Made by a program: the position numbers and the translations under genes | From: Oerskovia merdavium | Lineage (GTDB): Bacteria; Actinomycetota; Actinomycetes; Actinomycetales; Cellulomonadaceae | Assembly: GCF_014836755.1 (NCBI RefSeq) | Contig: NZ_JACSQF010000002.1 | Location: 183,415 to 217,759, forward strand | Direction: 5' to 3' | Length of the DNA stretch: 34,345 bases | In this document: positions 15,001 to 23,222 of the stretch, piece after piece | How positions within the stretch are numbered: position 1 is the first letter of the stretch | How the letters are laid out: each line of letters starts with the position of its first letter | The notes under the pieces: generated by a model | What the model was told of the DNA's origin: nothing | Databases searched by the model: none | What the model saw: only the letters and a program-made list of their open reading frames with translations

Positions 15001-15029
15001 ACTGTAGACCATCGCGAGGCTGTGGTCAG
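15001..15029 (-). promoter_or_regulatory. lutA promoter
   Basis: On the minus strand, CTGACC (15029-15024) and TACAGT (15006-15001) are separated by exactly 17 nt. The -35 falls inside operator 2, so repressor and polymerase would exclude each other. Transcription would start near 14994. Confidence 0.65.
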
Positions 15030-15035
15030 ACCACA
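15021..15035. promoter_or_regulatory. Operator 2 of the lut promoter
   Basis: TGTGGTC-A-GACCACA has the same 7-bp arms as operator 1, with centres 48 bp apart. It overlaps the lutA -35 box. The protein encoded from 15115 is the natural ligand. Confidence 0.75.
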
Positions 15036-15102
15036 TGTCGACGGGCTGTCAGAACGAGCGGGGTCTTGCGGGCGCGCTCGTACCGTCCGTCCCGCCCGGC
15101 AC

Positions 15103-15108
15103 TACGCT
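15103..15108 (+). promoter_or_regulatory. -10 box of leaderless FadR-type gene
   Basis: TACGCT ends 6 nt before the GTG at 15115 and no ribosome site is present. A TGACCAC half-operator (15108-15114) touches the start codon, hinting at autoregulation. Confidence 0.5.
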
Positions 15109-15114
15109 GACCAC

Positions 15115-15801
15115 GTGCGCACCCACGAGATCGTCCTCGCCCGCATCGAGGCAGACCTGGCGGCGGGTCGCTGGGGCCTCGGCGAACGCCTCCCGGCCGA
15201 GCGTGCGCTCGCCGAGGAGCTCGGCGTCTCGCGCCCCTCGGTCCGCGAGGCGCTGCGCGTCCTGGAGGCCATGGGCATCGTCCGTACCGCGGTCGGCTCT
15301 GGGCCCGACGCCGGCGCCACCGTGATCGACCGGCCCGCCGCGGGCCTGGGCGCGGCCGTGCGACTGCACGTCGCGTCCGGGACGCTCGTGGTCCGCGACG
15401 TCGTGGAGACCCGGGTGCTCCTGGAGACCTGGGCGGTCGGGCAGGCCGCCGCGACTGCCGGCGGCGCGGGACTGTCCGAGGCCGTCGCGCTGCTCGACAC
15501 CATGGACGACCCCTCGCTCGACCCGGCCCGCTTCCGCGAGCTCGACGCGGCCTTCCACGTGGCCCTCGTCCGGCTCGCCGGCAACGTCCTGGTCGAGGCC
15601 GTCATGACGGGCCTGCGGGGTGCGATCGAGTCCTACGTCGAGGCCGGTACCGAGCGGTTGGAGGACTGGCCCCGCACCGCGGTGCGGCTGCGCGCCGAGC
15701 ACCGTGCGGTCCTCGACGCGGTCGCACGCGGCGACGGTGCCGGGGCGGCAGACGCGGTGCGTGAGCACATCGAGGGCTTCTACCGCGAGGCGGGGCTGTG
15801 A
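15115..15801 (+). CDS. FadR-subfamily GntR regulator, probable lut repressor
   Basis: A 228-residue regulator. The N-terminal winged helix-turn-helix covers about residues 5-65 (GERLPAERALAEELGVSRPSVREALRVLEAMGIV). The helical FCD ligand-binding domain covers about 75-215 and includes FRELDAAFHVALVRLAGN, where FadR relatives place acidic and histidine metal ligands. It is divergent from lutABC, with two TGTGGTCnGACCACA palindromes between, so it most likely represses the lactate operon until lactate binds. The GTG at 15115 is preferred because TACGCT lies 6 nt upstream; the frame is open earlier, but that part would cover operator 2. The LldR/LutR-like assignment is inference from context. 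Confidence 0.88.
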   Translation: MRTHEIVLARIEADLAAGRWGLGERLPAERALAEELGVSRPSVREALRVLEAMGIVRTAVGSGPDAGATVIDRPAAGLGAAVRLHVASGTLVVRDVVETRVLLETWAVGQAAATAGGAGLSEAVALLDTMDDPSLDPARFRELDAAFHVALVRLAGNVLVEAVMTGLRGAIESYVEAGTERLEDWPRTAVRLRAEHRAVLDAVARGDGAGAADAVREHIEGFYREAGL

Positions 15802-15819
15802 GCTGCGCCCCGCGGCCCG

Positions 15820-15887
15820 CGAGGTAGAGGGGAACCGTCGAGGTAGAGGTCTGTGGCCTTCTACCTCGACGGTCCCCCTCTACCTCG
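15820..15887. terminator. 28-bp nested hairpin containing copy 2 of the 30-bp palindrome
   Basis: Arms 15820-15847 and 15860-15887 pair over 27 of 28 positions (one A/C mismatch at 15833/15874) around a 12-nt loop. Each arm holds two tandem copies of CGAGGTAGA. The inner part, 15839-15868, repeats the element at 9736-9765 (27/30 identical). A degenerate arm CCTCCACCTCG follows at 15896. It lies 18 nt after the regulator stop and 140 nt before the dehydratase start. Confidence 0.7.
15839..15868. repeat. Dispersed 30-bp palindrome, copy 2
   Basis: It differs from 9736-9765 at only three positions (12, 15 and 21), including agreement across most of the loop. This indicates common origin rather than independent hairpins. 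Here it is nested inside a larger palindrome built from the same motif. Confidence 0.65.
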
Positions 15888-16027
15888 GGGACGACCCTCC
15901 ACCTCGACGAGGCCCTGGCCGGGGAGCCCCGACGTAGGGTTCCCTTGGGCCTACCGGCCGGGCTCGCTCGCCCCGCCAGGTGGACTCCGTTCGACCTCTC
16001 GCCGCACGACCAGTCCCGGAGGACCCC

Positions 16028-16972
16028 ATGACCATCGACCACCTGGACGTCCTCGCCGCGGCCCAGCGCATCGCGGGCCAGGTCCGGCCCGTCGCGCTCG
16101 CGCCCATGGACCCGGGTGCGCTCGGCGCGGCGACGGGGGTGTTCGCGCTCGAGCTCATGCAGCACACGGGCTCGTTCAAGGCGCGCGGTGCCCTGAACTT
16201 CGTGGGTGCCCACCTCGAGGCGGGCACGTTGCCCGACGCCGGGATCGTGATCGCGTCGGGCGGGAACGCGGGCATGGCGAACGCGTGGGCCGCGCGGGCC
16301 CACGGGGTCCGTGCGACCGTGTTCGTGCCCCGGACCGCGCCGCCGGTCAAGGTCGCACGCCTGCGCACGCTCGGTGCCGAGGTCCACCAGGTGGGGGCCG
16401 AGTACGCCGAGGCGCTCGACGCCGCGCAGGCCTTCGCGGCGGAGACGGGCGCGCTCGCCTCGCACGCCTACGACAACCCGCTGATCGCGGCGGGCGCGGG
16501 CACCCTTCTGGAGGAGATCGTCGCTGCCCGGACCGACGTCGACACCGTGGTCGTCGCGGTCGGGGGCGGGGGGCTGTTCAGCGGCGTGGCCGCCGCGGCG
16601 CACCCGCGCGGGATCAGGGTCGCGGCCGTCGAGCCCCACGGGGCGCAGGCCCTGCACGCGGCGCTCGAGGCCGGCACCGTCGTGGACGTCCCCGTCGCGT
16701 CGGTCGCGGCGGACTCGCTCGGCGCCCGCCGTACCTCCGAGACGGCGCTGGCTCTCGCGCAGCGCGACGGCGTGCGGTCGGTCCTGGTCACCGACGAGGC
16801 GATCGTCGCCGCTCGCCGGCACCTGTGGGACGAGCGGCGGCTCGTCGTCGAGCACGGGGCCGCCGCGGCCCTCGCCGCGCTCGAGTCGCGCGCCTACGTG
16901 CCCGAGCCGGGCGAGACCGTCGTGGTCGTGCTGTGCGGGGCGAACACGGACCCCTCGGACCTCGCGCGCTGA
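16028..16972 (+). CDS. Serine/threonine dehydratase-like PLP enzyme
   Basis: A 314-residue fold-type II PLP enzyme that would deaminate serine or threonine to the 2-oxo acid, or act on a related beta-substituted amino acid. The PLP lysine is K51 in TGSFKARGA. The phosphate- and substrate-loop SGGNAGMA begins at S77, and the second glycine loop is AVGGGGLFSG. There is no C-terminal ACT domain, so no isoleucine feedback control: this argues for a catabolic or side-reaction role rather than IlvA. The ATG at 16028 has GGAGG 5 nt upstream. The gene stands alone: the upstream nested hairpin separates it from the regulator, and about 380 nt of non-coding DNA follows. Confidence 0.87.
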   Translation: MTIDHLDVLAAAQRIAGQVRPVALAPMDPGALGAATGVFALELMQHTGSFKARGALNFVGAHLEAGTLPDAGIVIASGGNAGMANAWAARAHGVRATVFVPRTAPPVKVARLRTLGAEVHQVGAEYAEALDAAQAFAAETGALASHAYDNPLIAAGAGTLLEEIVAARTDVDTVVVAVGGGGLFSGVAAAAHPRGIRVAAVEPHGAQALHAALEAGTVVDVPVASVAADSLGARRTSETALALAQRDGVRSVLVTDEAIVAARRHLWDERRLVVEHGAAAALAALESRAYVPEPGETVVVVLCGANTDPSDLAR

Positions 16973-17350
16973 CCTTCCACCGGGCACCGTTCGCGGCCCG
17001 CCCCTTCACCCGCGAGGGCACGCTCCCGCCGGGTCCGTCTCGACCTGGCCCCGCGTTCCGCCAGGCTCTGCTCCGCCAGGTCCACCCCGCGGCAGGACGC
17101 GAGGCCGCTCGGTCCCGCCGCGTCGCGCCAGGACGCGCGCGATCGGCCACGTGTTGCGCCCCAGGAGGCCCCGTCCCACCCTGGAGGGACGCGACGCACC
17201 GCCCGGACGAGCCCCGTCCGAGCGGCTGCCCGCCGACGTTCCCCCTGGAACCGGGCGGTTCTCACGCGTTCAGGTCACGTTCCCGCCGACCGTCGGCCGT
17301 CAGCGCCCGACGGTCCCCAGCGCCTGCCGGCCGCCAGGAAGGACTCTGCG
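16973..17350. other. 378-nt non-coding gap before the second exporter
   Basis: No gene, tRNA or repeat is supported. The only structure seen is the inverted repeat at 17288-17315. Short open frames here are GC-driven shadows. Confidence 0.6.
17288..17315. promoter_or_regulatory. Inverted repeat upstream of the second exporter
   Basis: GACCGTCGG (17288-17296) and CCGACGGTC (17307-17315) are perfect 9-bp arms separated by 10 nt, ending 35 nt before the exporter start. The 19-nt centre spacing suits a dimeric repressor; alternatively it is a leader hairpin. Confidence 0.45.
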
Positions 17351-18940
17351 ATGAGTGATACCGCGCGATCCACGACACAGGCGCCGGGCGAACCCGAGCT
17401 GGTGCTCTCCAAGGGCACCGTCTACGTGATCTTCAGCGCCCTGCTGGCCGCGATGTTCCTGTCCGCGCTGGACCAGTCCGTCGTCGGGACGGCCCTGCCC
17501 ACCATCGTGGGAGACCTCGGGGCGGCCCAGGACGAGGGCTGGATCATCACGGCCTACCTCCTCGCGATCGCGATCGTGATGCCGATCTACGGCAAGATCG
17601 GCGACCTGCGGGGACGTCGGCTGCCGTTCCTCGTCGCGATCGCGATCTTCGTGGTCGGCTCGACGGGGTCGGCGCTTTCATCGTCGTTCGTGGACCTCGT
17701 GGTGTGGCGCTCGATCCAGGGGCTGGGGGCCGGTGGCCTGGTCATCCTGAGCCAGGCGATCATCGCCGACATCGTCTCGGCCAGGGACCGTGGCCGGTAC
17801 ATGGGTCCCATGGGGGCGGTCTTCGGGATCGCCACGGTCGCGGGCCCGCTGCTGGGCGGCTGGTTCACCGACGGGCCGGGGTGGCGCTGGTGCTTCTGGC
17901 TCAACGTGCCGATCGGCCTCATCGCGTTCGGGATCGCGTGGTTCAAGCTCCGGCTCCCGTCGCGGACGCCGAGCAAGCGGTTCGACGTCGGCGGCGCGCT
18001 GCTGATGGCGGTCACGACCGCGGGCATCGTGCTCCTCACGAGCTGGAGCTCGATCTCGAGCGACAAGAAGTACGACTGGAGCAGCCCGGCCCTGCTCACG
18101 GTGCTGGTCGTGACGGTGCTCGCGCTGATCGCGTTCCTGGTCGTCGAGACCAAGGTGGCCGACCCGCTCATCCCGCTCCACCTGTTCAGGAGCAGGACCT
18201 TCTCGGTCTCGGTCTCGATCGCCCTGATCCTGGGCATGACGATGTTCGCGGCGCTGTCGTTCCTGCCGACCTTCCTGCAGATGGCGCACGGCTACGGCGC
18301 GACCGAGTCCGGGCTGCTCATGCTGCCCATGACGGTCGGCCTGATGATCACGGCGATCGGGTCGGGTCTGCTCATCGCGCGCAGCGGGAGGTACAAGATC
18401 TACCCGATCCTCGGGATGGGGATCGCGACGATCGGGCTGGTCCTGCTCACGCAGCTGACGTCCGACATCTCGATGCTGACGTTCGGCGCGATGATCTTCG
18501 TGCTCGGGTTCGGGCTGGGACTCGTGCTGCAGACCATCGTGATCGCGGTGCAGAACTCGGTCGCCCCCGAGATGGTGGGTGTGGCGACGTCCACGAACAA
18601 CTTCCTGCGCGAGATCGGTTCCGCGGTCGGCACGAGCGTGTTCTCGACCGTGTTCACGTCGAAGCTGACGTCCAACCTGGCCGACGCGACCAAGGGCCTG
18701 CCGGCGAGCGAGATGCCCAAGGACTTCGGGCCGGACAGCCTCACGCCGGACGCCGTCAAGGAGCTGCCGGCGGCGCTGCACGACCTGGTCGTCAACGCCT
18801 ACACCGACGCTCTCGCGCCCGCGTTCTGGTACCTGGTCCCGCTCGGCGCGCTGGGCTTCGTCATCGCGTTCTTCATGAAGGAGCTCAAGCTCTCCGACCA
18901 GGCCGGCCTGGTCGCGCGGGGCGCCGCGGTCGAGCGGTGA
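17351..18940 (+). CDS. DHA2-family MFS multidrug exporter
   Basis: A 529-residue, probably 14-helix EmrB/QacA-type exporter. Helix 1 holds FLSALDQSVVGTALPTIVGDLG with the family Asp. GKIGDLRGRRLPF is motif A after helix 2. RSIQGLGAGGLVILSQAIIADIV and the motif C-like stretch FGIATVAGPLLGGWFTD mark helices 4 and 5. A hydrophilic loop near residues 445-480 precedes the last helices. The ATG at 17351 has AGGAAGGA upstream. It is only distantly similar to the exporter at 3106, so this is not a recent duplication. It is convergent with prfC across a 21-bp hairpin. No neighbouring regulator gene is present; the inverted repeat at 17288 may serve a distant one. Substrate unknown. Confidence 0.87.
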   Translation: MSDTARSTTQAPGEPELVLSKGTVYVIFSALLAAMFLSALDQSVVGTALPTIVGDLGAAQDEGWIITAYLLAIAIVMPIYGKIGDLRGRRLPFLVAIAIFVVGSTGSALSSSFVDLVVWRSIQGLGAGGLVILSQAIIADIVSARDRGRYMGPMGAVFGIATVAGPLLGGWFTDGPGWRWCFWLNVPIGLIAFGIAWFKLRLPSRTPSKRFDVGGALLMAVTTAGIVLLTSWSSISSDKKYDWSSPALLTVLVVTVLALIAFLVVETKVADPLIPLHLFRSRTFSVSVSIALILGMTMFAALSFLPTFLQMAHGYGATESGLLMLPMTVGLMITAIGSGLLIARSGRYKIYPILGMGIATIGLVLLTQLTSDISMLTFGAMIFVLGFGLGLVLQTIVIAVQNSVAPEMVGVATSTNNFLREIGSAVGTSVFSTVFTSKLTSNLADATKGLPASEMPKDFGPDSLTPDAVKELPAALHDLVVNAYTDALAPAFWYLVPLGALGFVIAFFMKELKLSDQAGLVARGAAVER

Positions 18941-18963
18941 GGTGGGCGGGCCACCGGCCCGCA

Positions 18964-19037
18964 CCTGCCCGCTGATGCCCGACGGCGGAGCGCGCCTAGG
19001 TACATGGGTGCGCTCCGCCGTCGGGCATCAGGGCAGG
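18964..19037. terminator. Bidirectional terminator between exporter and prfC
   Basis: Arms 18973-18993 and 19010-19030 are perfect over 21 bp with a 16-nt loop. Outer arms CCTGCCC (18964-18970) and GGGCAGG (19031-19037) add 7 bp after a 2-nt bulge. It fills nearly the whole gap between the convergent genes. Bases 18976-19000 match 4784-4808 at 23 of 25 positions. Confidence 0.75.
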
Positions 19038-19041
19038 AGGG

Positions 19042-20676
19042 TCAGCCGAAGATCTCGTCCTCGAGCAGGACCACGCCCTCGAGGCGGTTGCGCACCGATG
19101 TCACGCGCCAGCGGTCGGGGAAGAGCGCCAGGTACTCGCCGTCCTCGCGCTGGAGGACCTCGACGCCGGGCTGCGCGTTGAGCTGCACGACCCAGTCCTT
19201 CGTGGTCCGCAGCGCCATGGAGTAGCCCAGGCGGTCGAGCGACACGGGGGCGTTGAACTCGGTCGCCATGCGGTGCTCGGCGACCTCGAACTGCATGGGG
19301 CCCACCACGGCCAGGACCGGGGCCTGGTCACCGCGCAGGTCGGAGCGCAGGACCTGGACCACGCCCTCGGCGCCGAGCTGCATGACGCCGCGCTGGAACT
19401 GCTTGTAGCGCGAGACGTCCTTGGCGCGCATGACCGCGAAGTGCTCGGGGGCGAACGTCGGCAGGGGCGGGAACTCGACCTTCTTGTCCAGGTAGAGCGT
19501 GTCGCCCACGCGCAGGCCCGCCGCGTTGACGAGACCCACGACGTCGCCCGGGTAGGCGGTGTCGACGATCGTGCGCTCGCGGCCGAAGACCTGCTGCGCG
19601 TACTTGGTCGCGAACGGCTTGCCCGTGCGGGCCGAGCTGACGACCATGCCACGCTCGAACACGCCCGAGCAGATGCGCGCGAACGCGAGCCGGTCGCGGT
19701 GCGCGGTGTCCATGCCGGCCTGCATCTTGAAGACGAACGCGCTGAAGGGCGCCTCGACCGGGCGCGTGTCCTCGGTGACCGTGACGCGCGGCGACGGCGA
19801 CGGCGCGACGTCGACCAGGACGTCGAGCAGCGCGTGGACGCCGAAGTTCTGCACCGCGGACCCGAACAGGACGGGCGTCGTCTGCCCGGCCAGGAAGCTC
19901 TCCTGGTCGTGGTCGCCGTTGGTGTCGGCGAGCAACTCGGCCTCCTCCACGGCGGTGGTCCACGCGTCGCCCTCACGGTCCAGGGCCGCGTCGGGGTCCA
20001 TGACCTCCTCGGGGGCGATCGTGGTGCCGCCGGCCGTGCGCGTGTAGTGCACGTACTGCCCCGTGCGGCGGTCCAGCACACCACGGAAGTCGCCCCCGAC
20101 GCCCACGGGCCAGGTGAGGGGAGTGGGGACCAGGCCCGTGCGCTCCTGGATCTCGTCCATGAGCTCGAGCGCGTCCTTGCCCGGACGGTCCCACTTGTTG
20201 ATGACCGTGATGAGCGGGATGCCGCGGTGCTTGCAGACCGCGAAGAGCTTCATGGTCTGGACCTCGAGGCCCTTGGCCGCGTCGACCAGCATGACGGCCG
20301 CGTCGACCGCGGACAGCACGCGGTACGTGTCCTCCGAGAAGTCCGCGTGCCCCGGGGTGTCGACCAGGTTGATCATGGCGTCGCGGTACGTGAACTGGAG
20401 GGCCGCCGAGGTGATCGAGATGCCGCGGTCCTGCTCCATGTCCATCCAGTCGGACACCGTGCGACGGCCCGCCTTGCCGTCGGCGCGGCCCGCTTCGCGG
20501 ATCGCGTTGGCGTGCAGCGCGAGCGCCTCGGTGAGCGTCGACTTGCCGGCGTCCGGGTGGCTGATGACCGCGAACGAGCGGCGGCGCGAGGCCTCCGCGA
20601 GGACGGTCGCCTGCTCCTTCGCCGGGGAGGCCTGGGGGGTGGTGCTGGGCGTGGTGGGCTGGTCCGCTGAGGGCAC
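19042..20676 (-). CDS. prfC: Peptide chain release factor 3
   Basis: A 544-residue translational GTPase that removes RF1/RF2 from the ribosome after termination. The P-loop SHPDAGKST is at residues 39-47, DTPGHADFSEDTYR is the G3 switch II segment, and NKWDRPG is G4 (RF3s usually have NKLD). Domains 2 and 3 follow, with VFKMQAGMDTAHRDRLAFARICSG and PVLAVVGPMQFEVAEHRM, both highly typical of RF3. The GTG at 20676 was chosen from AGGA 7 nt upstream; it gives an N-terminal Thr/Pro-rich lead of about 28 residues before the G domain. The gene lies 136 nt downstream of the antiporter gene on the same strand and is followed by the convergent terminator. Confidence 0.95.
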   Translation of the reverse strand: MPSADQPTTPSTTPQASPAKEQATVLAEASRRRSFAVISHPDAGKSTLTEALALHANAIREAGRADGKAGRRTVSDWMDMEQDRGISITSAALQFTYRDAMINLVDTPGHADFSEDTYRVLSAVDAAVMLVDAAKGLEVQTMKLFAVCKHRGIPLITVINKWDRPGKDALELMDEIQERTGLVPTPLTWPVGVGGDFRGVLDRRTGQYVHYTRTAGGTTIAPEEVMDPDAALDREGDAWTTAVEEAELLADTNGDHDQESFLAGQTTPVLFGSAVQNFGVHALLDVLVDVAPSPSPRVTVTEDTRPVEAPFSAFVFKMQAGMDTAHRDRLAFARICSGVFERGMVVSSARTGKPFATKYAQQVFGRERTIVDTAYPGDVVGLVNAAGLRVGDTLYLDKKVEFPPLPTFAPEHFAVMRAKDVSRYKQFQRGVMQLGAEGVVQVLRSDLRGDQAPVLAVVGPMQFEVAEHRMATEFNAPVSLDRLGYSMALRTTKDWVVQLNAQPGVEVLQREDGEYLALFPDRWRVTSVRNRLEGVVLLEDEIFG

Positions 20677-20812
20677 TGGAACGTCCTGTGGCTTCCTGCA
20701 GTTTCCTGCGCGATCGAGGGCAAAGGGGGCGGGGCGCATCCGCGCGGGACGCAGCACCCAGCTCTCCATTCTCCCGCGAGATCGAACCGGCCGTGACCAC
20801 GTCGGCGACCGC

Positions 20813-22405
20813 TCACTCCGGGGCGGGGTCGCCGCGGCTCAGCCGGATCTCCTCGAGGTCGAGCCGGGCCTGCACCTGGCGCAGCACGGTGTCGTCGATC
20901 TCGCGCTGGTCGCGCAGGCGCACGACCGTCGCGCGCTTGCGGGCCAGCAGCACGAGGCGCAGCTCGGTGTACTCGTCGTCGAGGAGCACCGCGGGGTCCG
21001 GGTCGTCGGCCCCGCCGTCGCGTGCCCGGAGCAGGGTCAGGTGCTCCTCGTACTCCCCGCGCAGCCGGTCGACGACCGAGGGGTCCGTCCCGAGCGCCGC
21101 CGCGACGTCGGGGAGCGCGTCGAGGGCCTCCTGGGCGGCCGTCTCGTCGGCGAGCCGACGCTCGCGGGCGACCCCGTCGTCGTCGGGCAGGCGGGCCCAC
21201 CGGACCGTGGGCGCGAGCAGGAGGCCCTGGACGACGAGCGTCGTCGCGACCACGCCGCACGTGATGAAGACGATGAGGTCGCGGTCCGGGAAGGGCGCGC
21301 CCGAGCTCAGGTGCGCGGGCACGGCGAGGGCTGCGGCCAGCGAGACCGCGCCCCGGAAGCCCGCGACCGTGCTGACCGCTCGCGCCCGGTTCGTGACGCG
21401 CCGTCCCCGCTGGGAGGGGCGTCGGTCGACGAGCCGGATCGTGTAGGCCGAGAGGACGAGGAACCCGAACCGCACCACGAGGATCACCGCGCACACGACC
21501 GCGACGCCGACGATCGCGGTCACGAGGTCCTCGGAGACCAGGTTGCGCACCGCGGACTGGGCCTCCAGCCCCACCAGGACGAACAGCGACGCGTTGATCA
21601 GGTAGGTCGAGATCGACCAGAACGCGACGGTCTGCTGCCGCGTCGCAGCGCGCCCGATCCGCGGCCCGACCTGGCTCATGACGAGCCCGCACACGACCAC
21701 GGCCAGCACCCCGGAGGCCTCGATGAGCTCGGCCACCAGGAAGGCCACGAACGGGAGGAGCAGGATGACGACGTTGCCCAGCATCGGGTCGTCGATGCGA
21801 GGTCTGACGAGGACCGCGAGGCGTGCGACGAGCAGCCCCACCGCGATCCCGCCGCCGTACGCGAGCACGAACAGCCACGTCACGTGCCCCGCGCCCAGCG
21901 TCTCCTCGCCCACGGTCACCCCCACCGCGACGCCGTAGAGCACGAGCGCGGTGCCGTCGTTGACGAGGCTCTCGGCGCGCAGCACCGTCACGGTCCGCCG
22001 GGGCAGGGCCCGCGCGAGGACGCCGACGGCGGTCGCGTCGGTCGGCGCGACCGCCGCGCCCAGCACCCAGGCGGGACCCCAGGGTATGCCCAGGACGTGG
22101 GCCGCGGTCGCGACCGCAGCCGCCGTCGCGACCACGAGCAGCGTGCTCGTCAGGACGATCCCGCGCAGGGTCGCCCGGATCTCCCGCAACGACGTCGTGA
22201 TGGCCTCCCAGTAGAGGAGCGCCGGGAGGAACACGAGGAGCATGAGCTCGGGAGGCAGGTGCACCTGCCGCAGGGCGGGCACGAACCCCAGCACGATCCC
22301 CGCGACGAGCAGCAGGATCGGGTCCGCGACCCGGGTACGGCGAGCGAGCACCCCGCACACCACGATGACCACGCCGAGGACGACGACGAGCTCGAGACCG
22401 ATCAT
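20813..22405 (-). CDS. CPA1-family Na+/H+ antiporter
   Basis: A 530-residue cation/proton antiporter for sodium and pH balance. About 12 transmembrane segments fill residues 1-400. Functional motifs are APTDATAVGVL (PTD at 121-123) and ESLVNDGTALV (N149, D150), which in CPA1 proteins form the ion-binding site. GFRGAVSLAAALAVP is the conserved late helix. Residues from about 410 onward are a soluble, Asp/Glu/Arg-rich tail with coiled-coil character, probably regulatory. The ATG at 22405 has GAGGAGG 5 nt upstream. It lies between an AIM24-family gene (88 nt upstream) and prfC on the same strand; a shared function with either is not evident. Confidence 0.88.
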   Translation of the reverse strand: MIGLELVVVLGVVIVVCGVLARRTRVADPILLLVAGIVLGFVPALRQVHLPPELMLLVFLPALLYWEAITTSLREIRATLRGIVLTSTLLVVATAAAVATAAHVLGIPWGPAWVLGAAVAPTDATAVGVLARALPRRTVTVLRAESLVNDGTALVLYGVAVGVTVGEETLGAGHVTWLFVLAYGGGIAVGLLVARLAVLVRPRIDDPMLGNVVILLLPFVAFLVAELIEASGVLAVVVCGLVMSQVGPRIGRAATRQQTVAFWSISTYLINASLFVLVGLEAQSAVRNLVSEDLVTAIVGVAVVCAVILVVRFGFLVLSAYTIRLVDRRPSQRGRRVTNRARAVSTVAGFRGAVSLAAALAVPAHLSSGAPFPDRDLIVFITCGVVATTLVVQGLLLAPTVRWARLPDDDGVARERRLADETAAQEALDALPDVAAALGTDPSVVDRLRGEYEEHLTLLRARDGGADDPDPAVLLDDEYTELRLVLLARKRATVVRLRDQREIDDTVLRQVQARLDLEEIRLSRGDPAPE

Positions 22406-22492
22406 GGCTGCCTCCTCGGGGATCTCGGGTGCCCGCGGGCCCGGCCGCCCGGGGCCAGGGTGCTGGAGCCGTGCGTCGGGCCCGCCGCCGCG

Positions 22493-23164
22493 CTACTTCG
22501 CCGTCGGGATCGGGTGGCCCTCGGAGGCCTGGACGACGACGATGCCGCGACCCGTGAGACCGAGCTGGTACGCCTCGCCCGACCCGCGGCCGATCGCGGC
22601 CGAGAGCTTCGCGGTCTTGCGGATCGTGGACGTGAGCGAGCTCGACCACAGGACGGCGGCCTGCATGTCGACGTATGTGGGCTCGTCGACGTCGAGGACC
22701 ACGGGCGTCCCGTACGCCGTCACGGCGAGAGAGCCCGTCCCCGTGAACGTCGTGTTGAAGAGCCCGCCGCTCATCATGGACGCTCCCTCGACGCGGTTGA
22801 TGTCCCATGTGAGGGTGCTCTCGAACGCGAGGACGTTCGAGCCGTTGACCGTGACGGACTCGTCCTCCAGGTGCAGGACGAACACCTGGTCCGCGTCCTG
22901 AGCGAGGAACACGTCGCCGCTGCCCGAGACCTTCATGAGGGACATGCCCTCACCCGTGAAGGCCTTCTTGAACATCTTGGCGACGCCGCCCGAGCCCTCG
23001 TACGCGAAGTCGACGTCGCCCTGGTACGCGACCATCGAGCCCTGCCGGGCGTAGAAGAAGCCGCCCGTGCCCGCGAGGTCGACCTTGAGCATGCGGTCGT
23101 TCTGCAGCTGGAAGCTCCCCGGCTCGCCGGGCTGTTCGGTGTGGTGCATGAGTGTGCTGCGCAT
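22493..23164 (-). CDS. AIM24-family protein
   Basis: A 223-residue beta-rich protein of the AIM24 family. Bacterial members have no established biochemical role; the name comes from a yeast mitochondrial protein. Family features are the opening FQLQNDRMLKVDLAG, the repeated short glycine-flanked strands (GTGGFFYARQGSMVAYQGDVDF), and the late GSGEAYQLGLTGRGIVVVQASEG. No signal peptide or membrane helix is present. The ATG at 23164 (MRSTLMHHTEQ) is chosen because homologues commonly begin with a similar short lead; the ribosome site is weak, and 23149 is an alternative. Just upstream is a hairpin shared with the end of the small membrane-protein gene. Confidence 0.8.
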   Translation of the reverse strand: MRSTLMHHTEQPGEPGSFQLQNDRMLKVDLAGTGGFFYARQGSMVAYQGDVDFAYEGSGGVAKMFKKAFTGEGMSLMKVSGSGDVFLAQDADQVFVLHLEDESVTVNGSNVLAFESTLTWDINRVEGASMMSGGLFNTTFTGTGSLAVTAYGTPVVLDVDEPTYVDMQAAVLWSSSLTSTIRKTAKLSAAIGRGSGEAYQLGLTGRGIVVVQASEGHPIPTAK

Positions 23165-23186
23165 GGCACCGATCATCCGGCACACG

Positions 23187-23220
23187 CGTGGCCGGTGCAC
23201 TCGCGAGGACGCCGGCCACG
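23187..23220. terminator. Hairpin after the small membrane-protein gene
   Basis: CGTGGCCGG (23187-23195) and CCGGCCACG (23212-23220) are perfect 9-bp arms with a 16-nt loop, starting 2 nt after the membrane-protein stop. It also lies directly in front of the AIM24 gene, so it may stop read-through or control it. Confidence 0.5.
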
Positions 23221-23222
23221 AC

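Noticed and set aside
3106-18940. The two DHA2 exporters as a recent duplication
   Set aside because: Sequences differ widely outside family motifs, and their N-termini and loops are unrelated.
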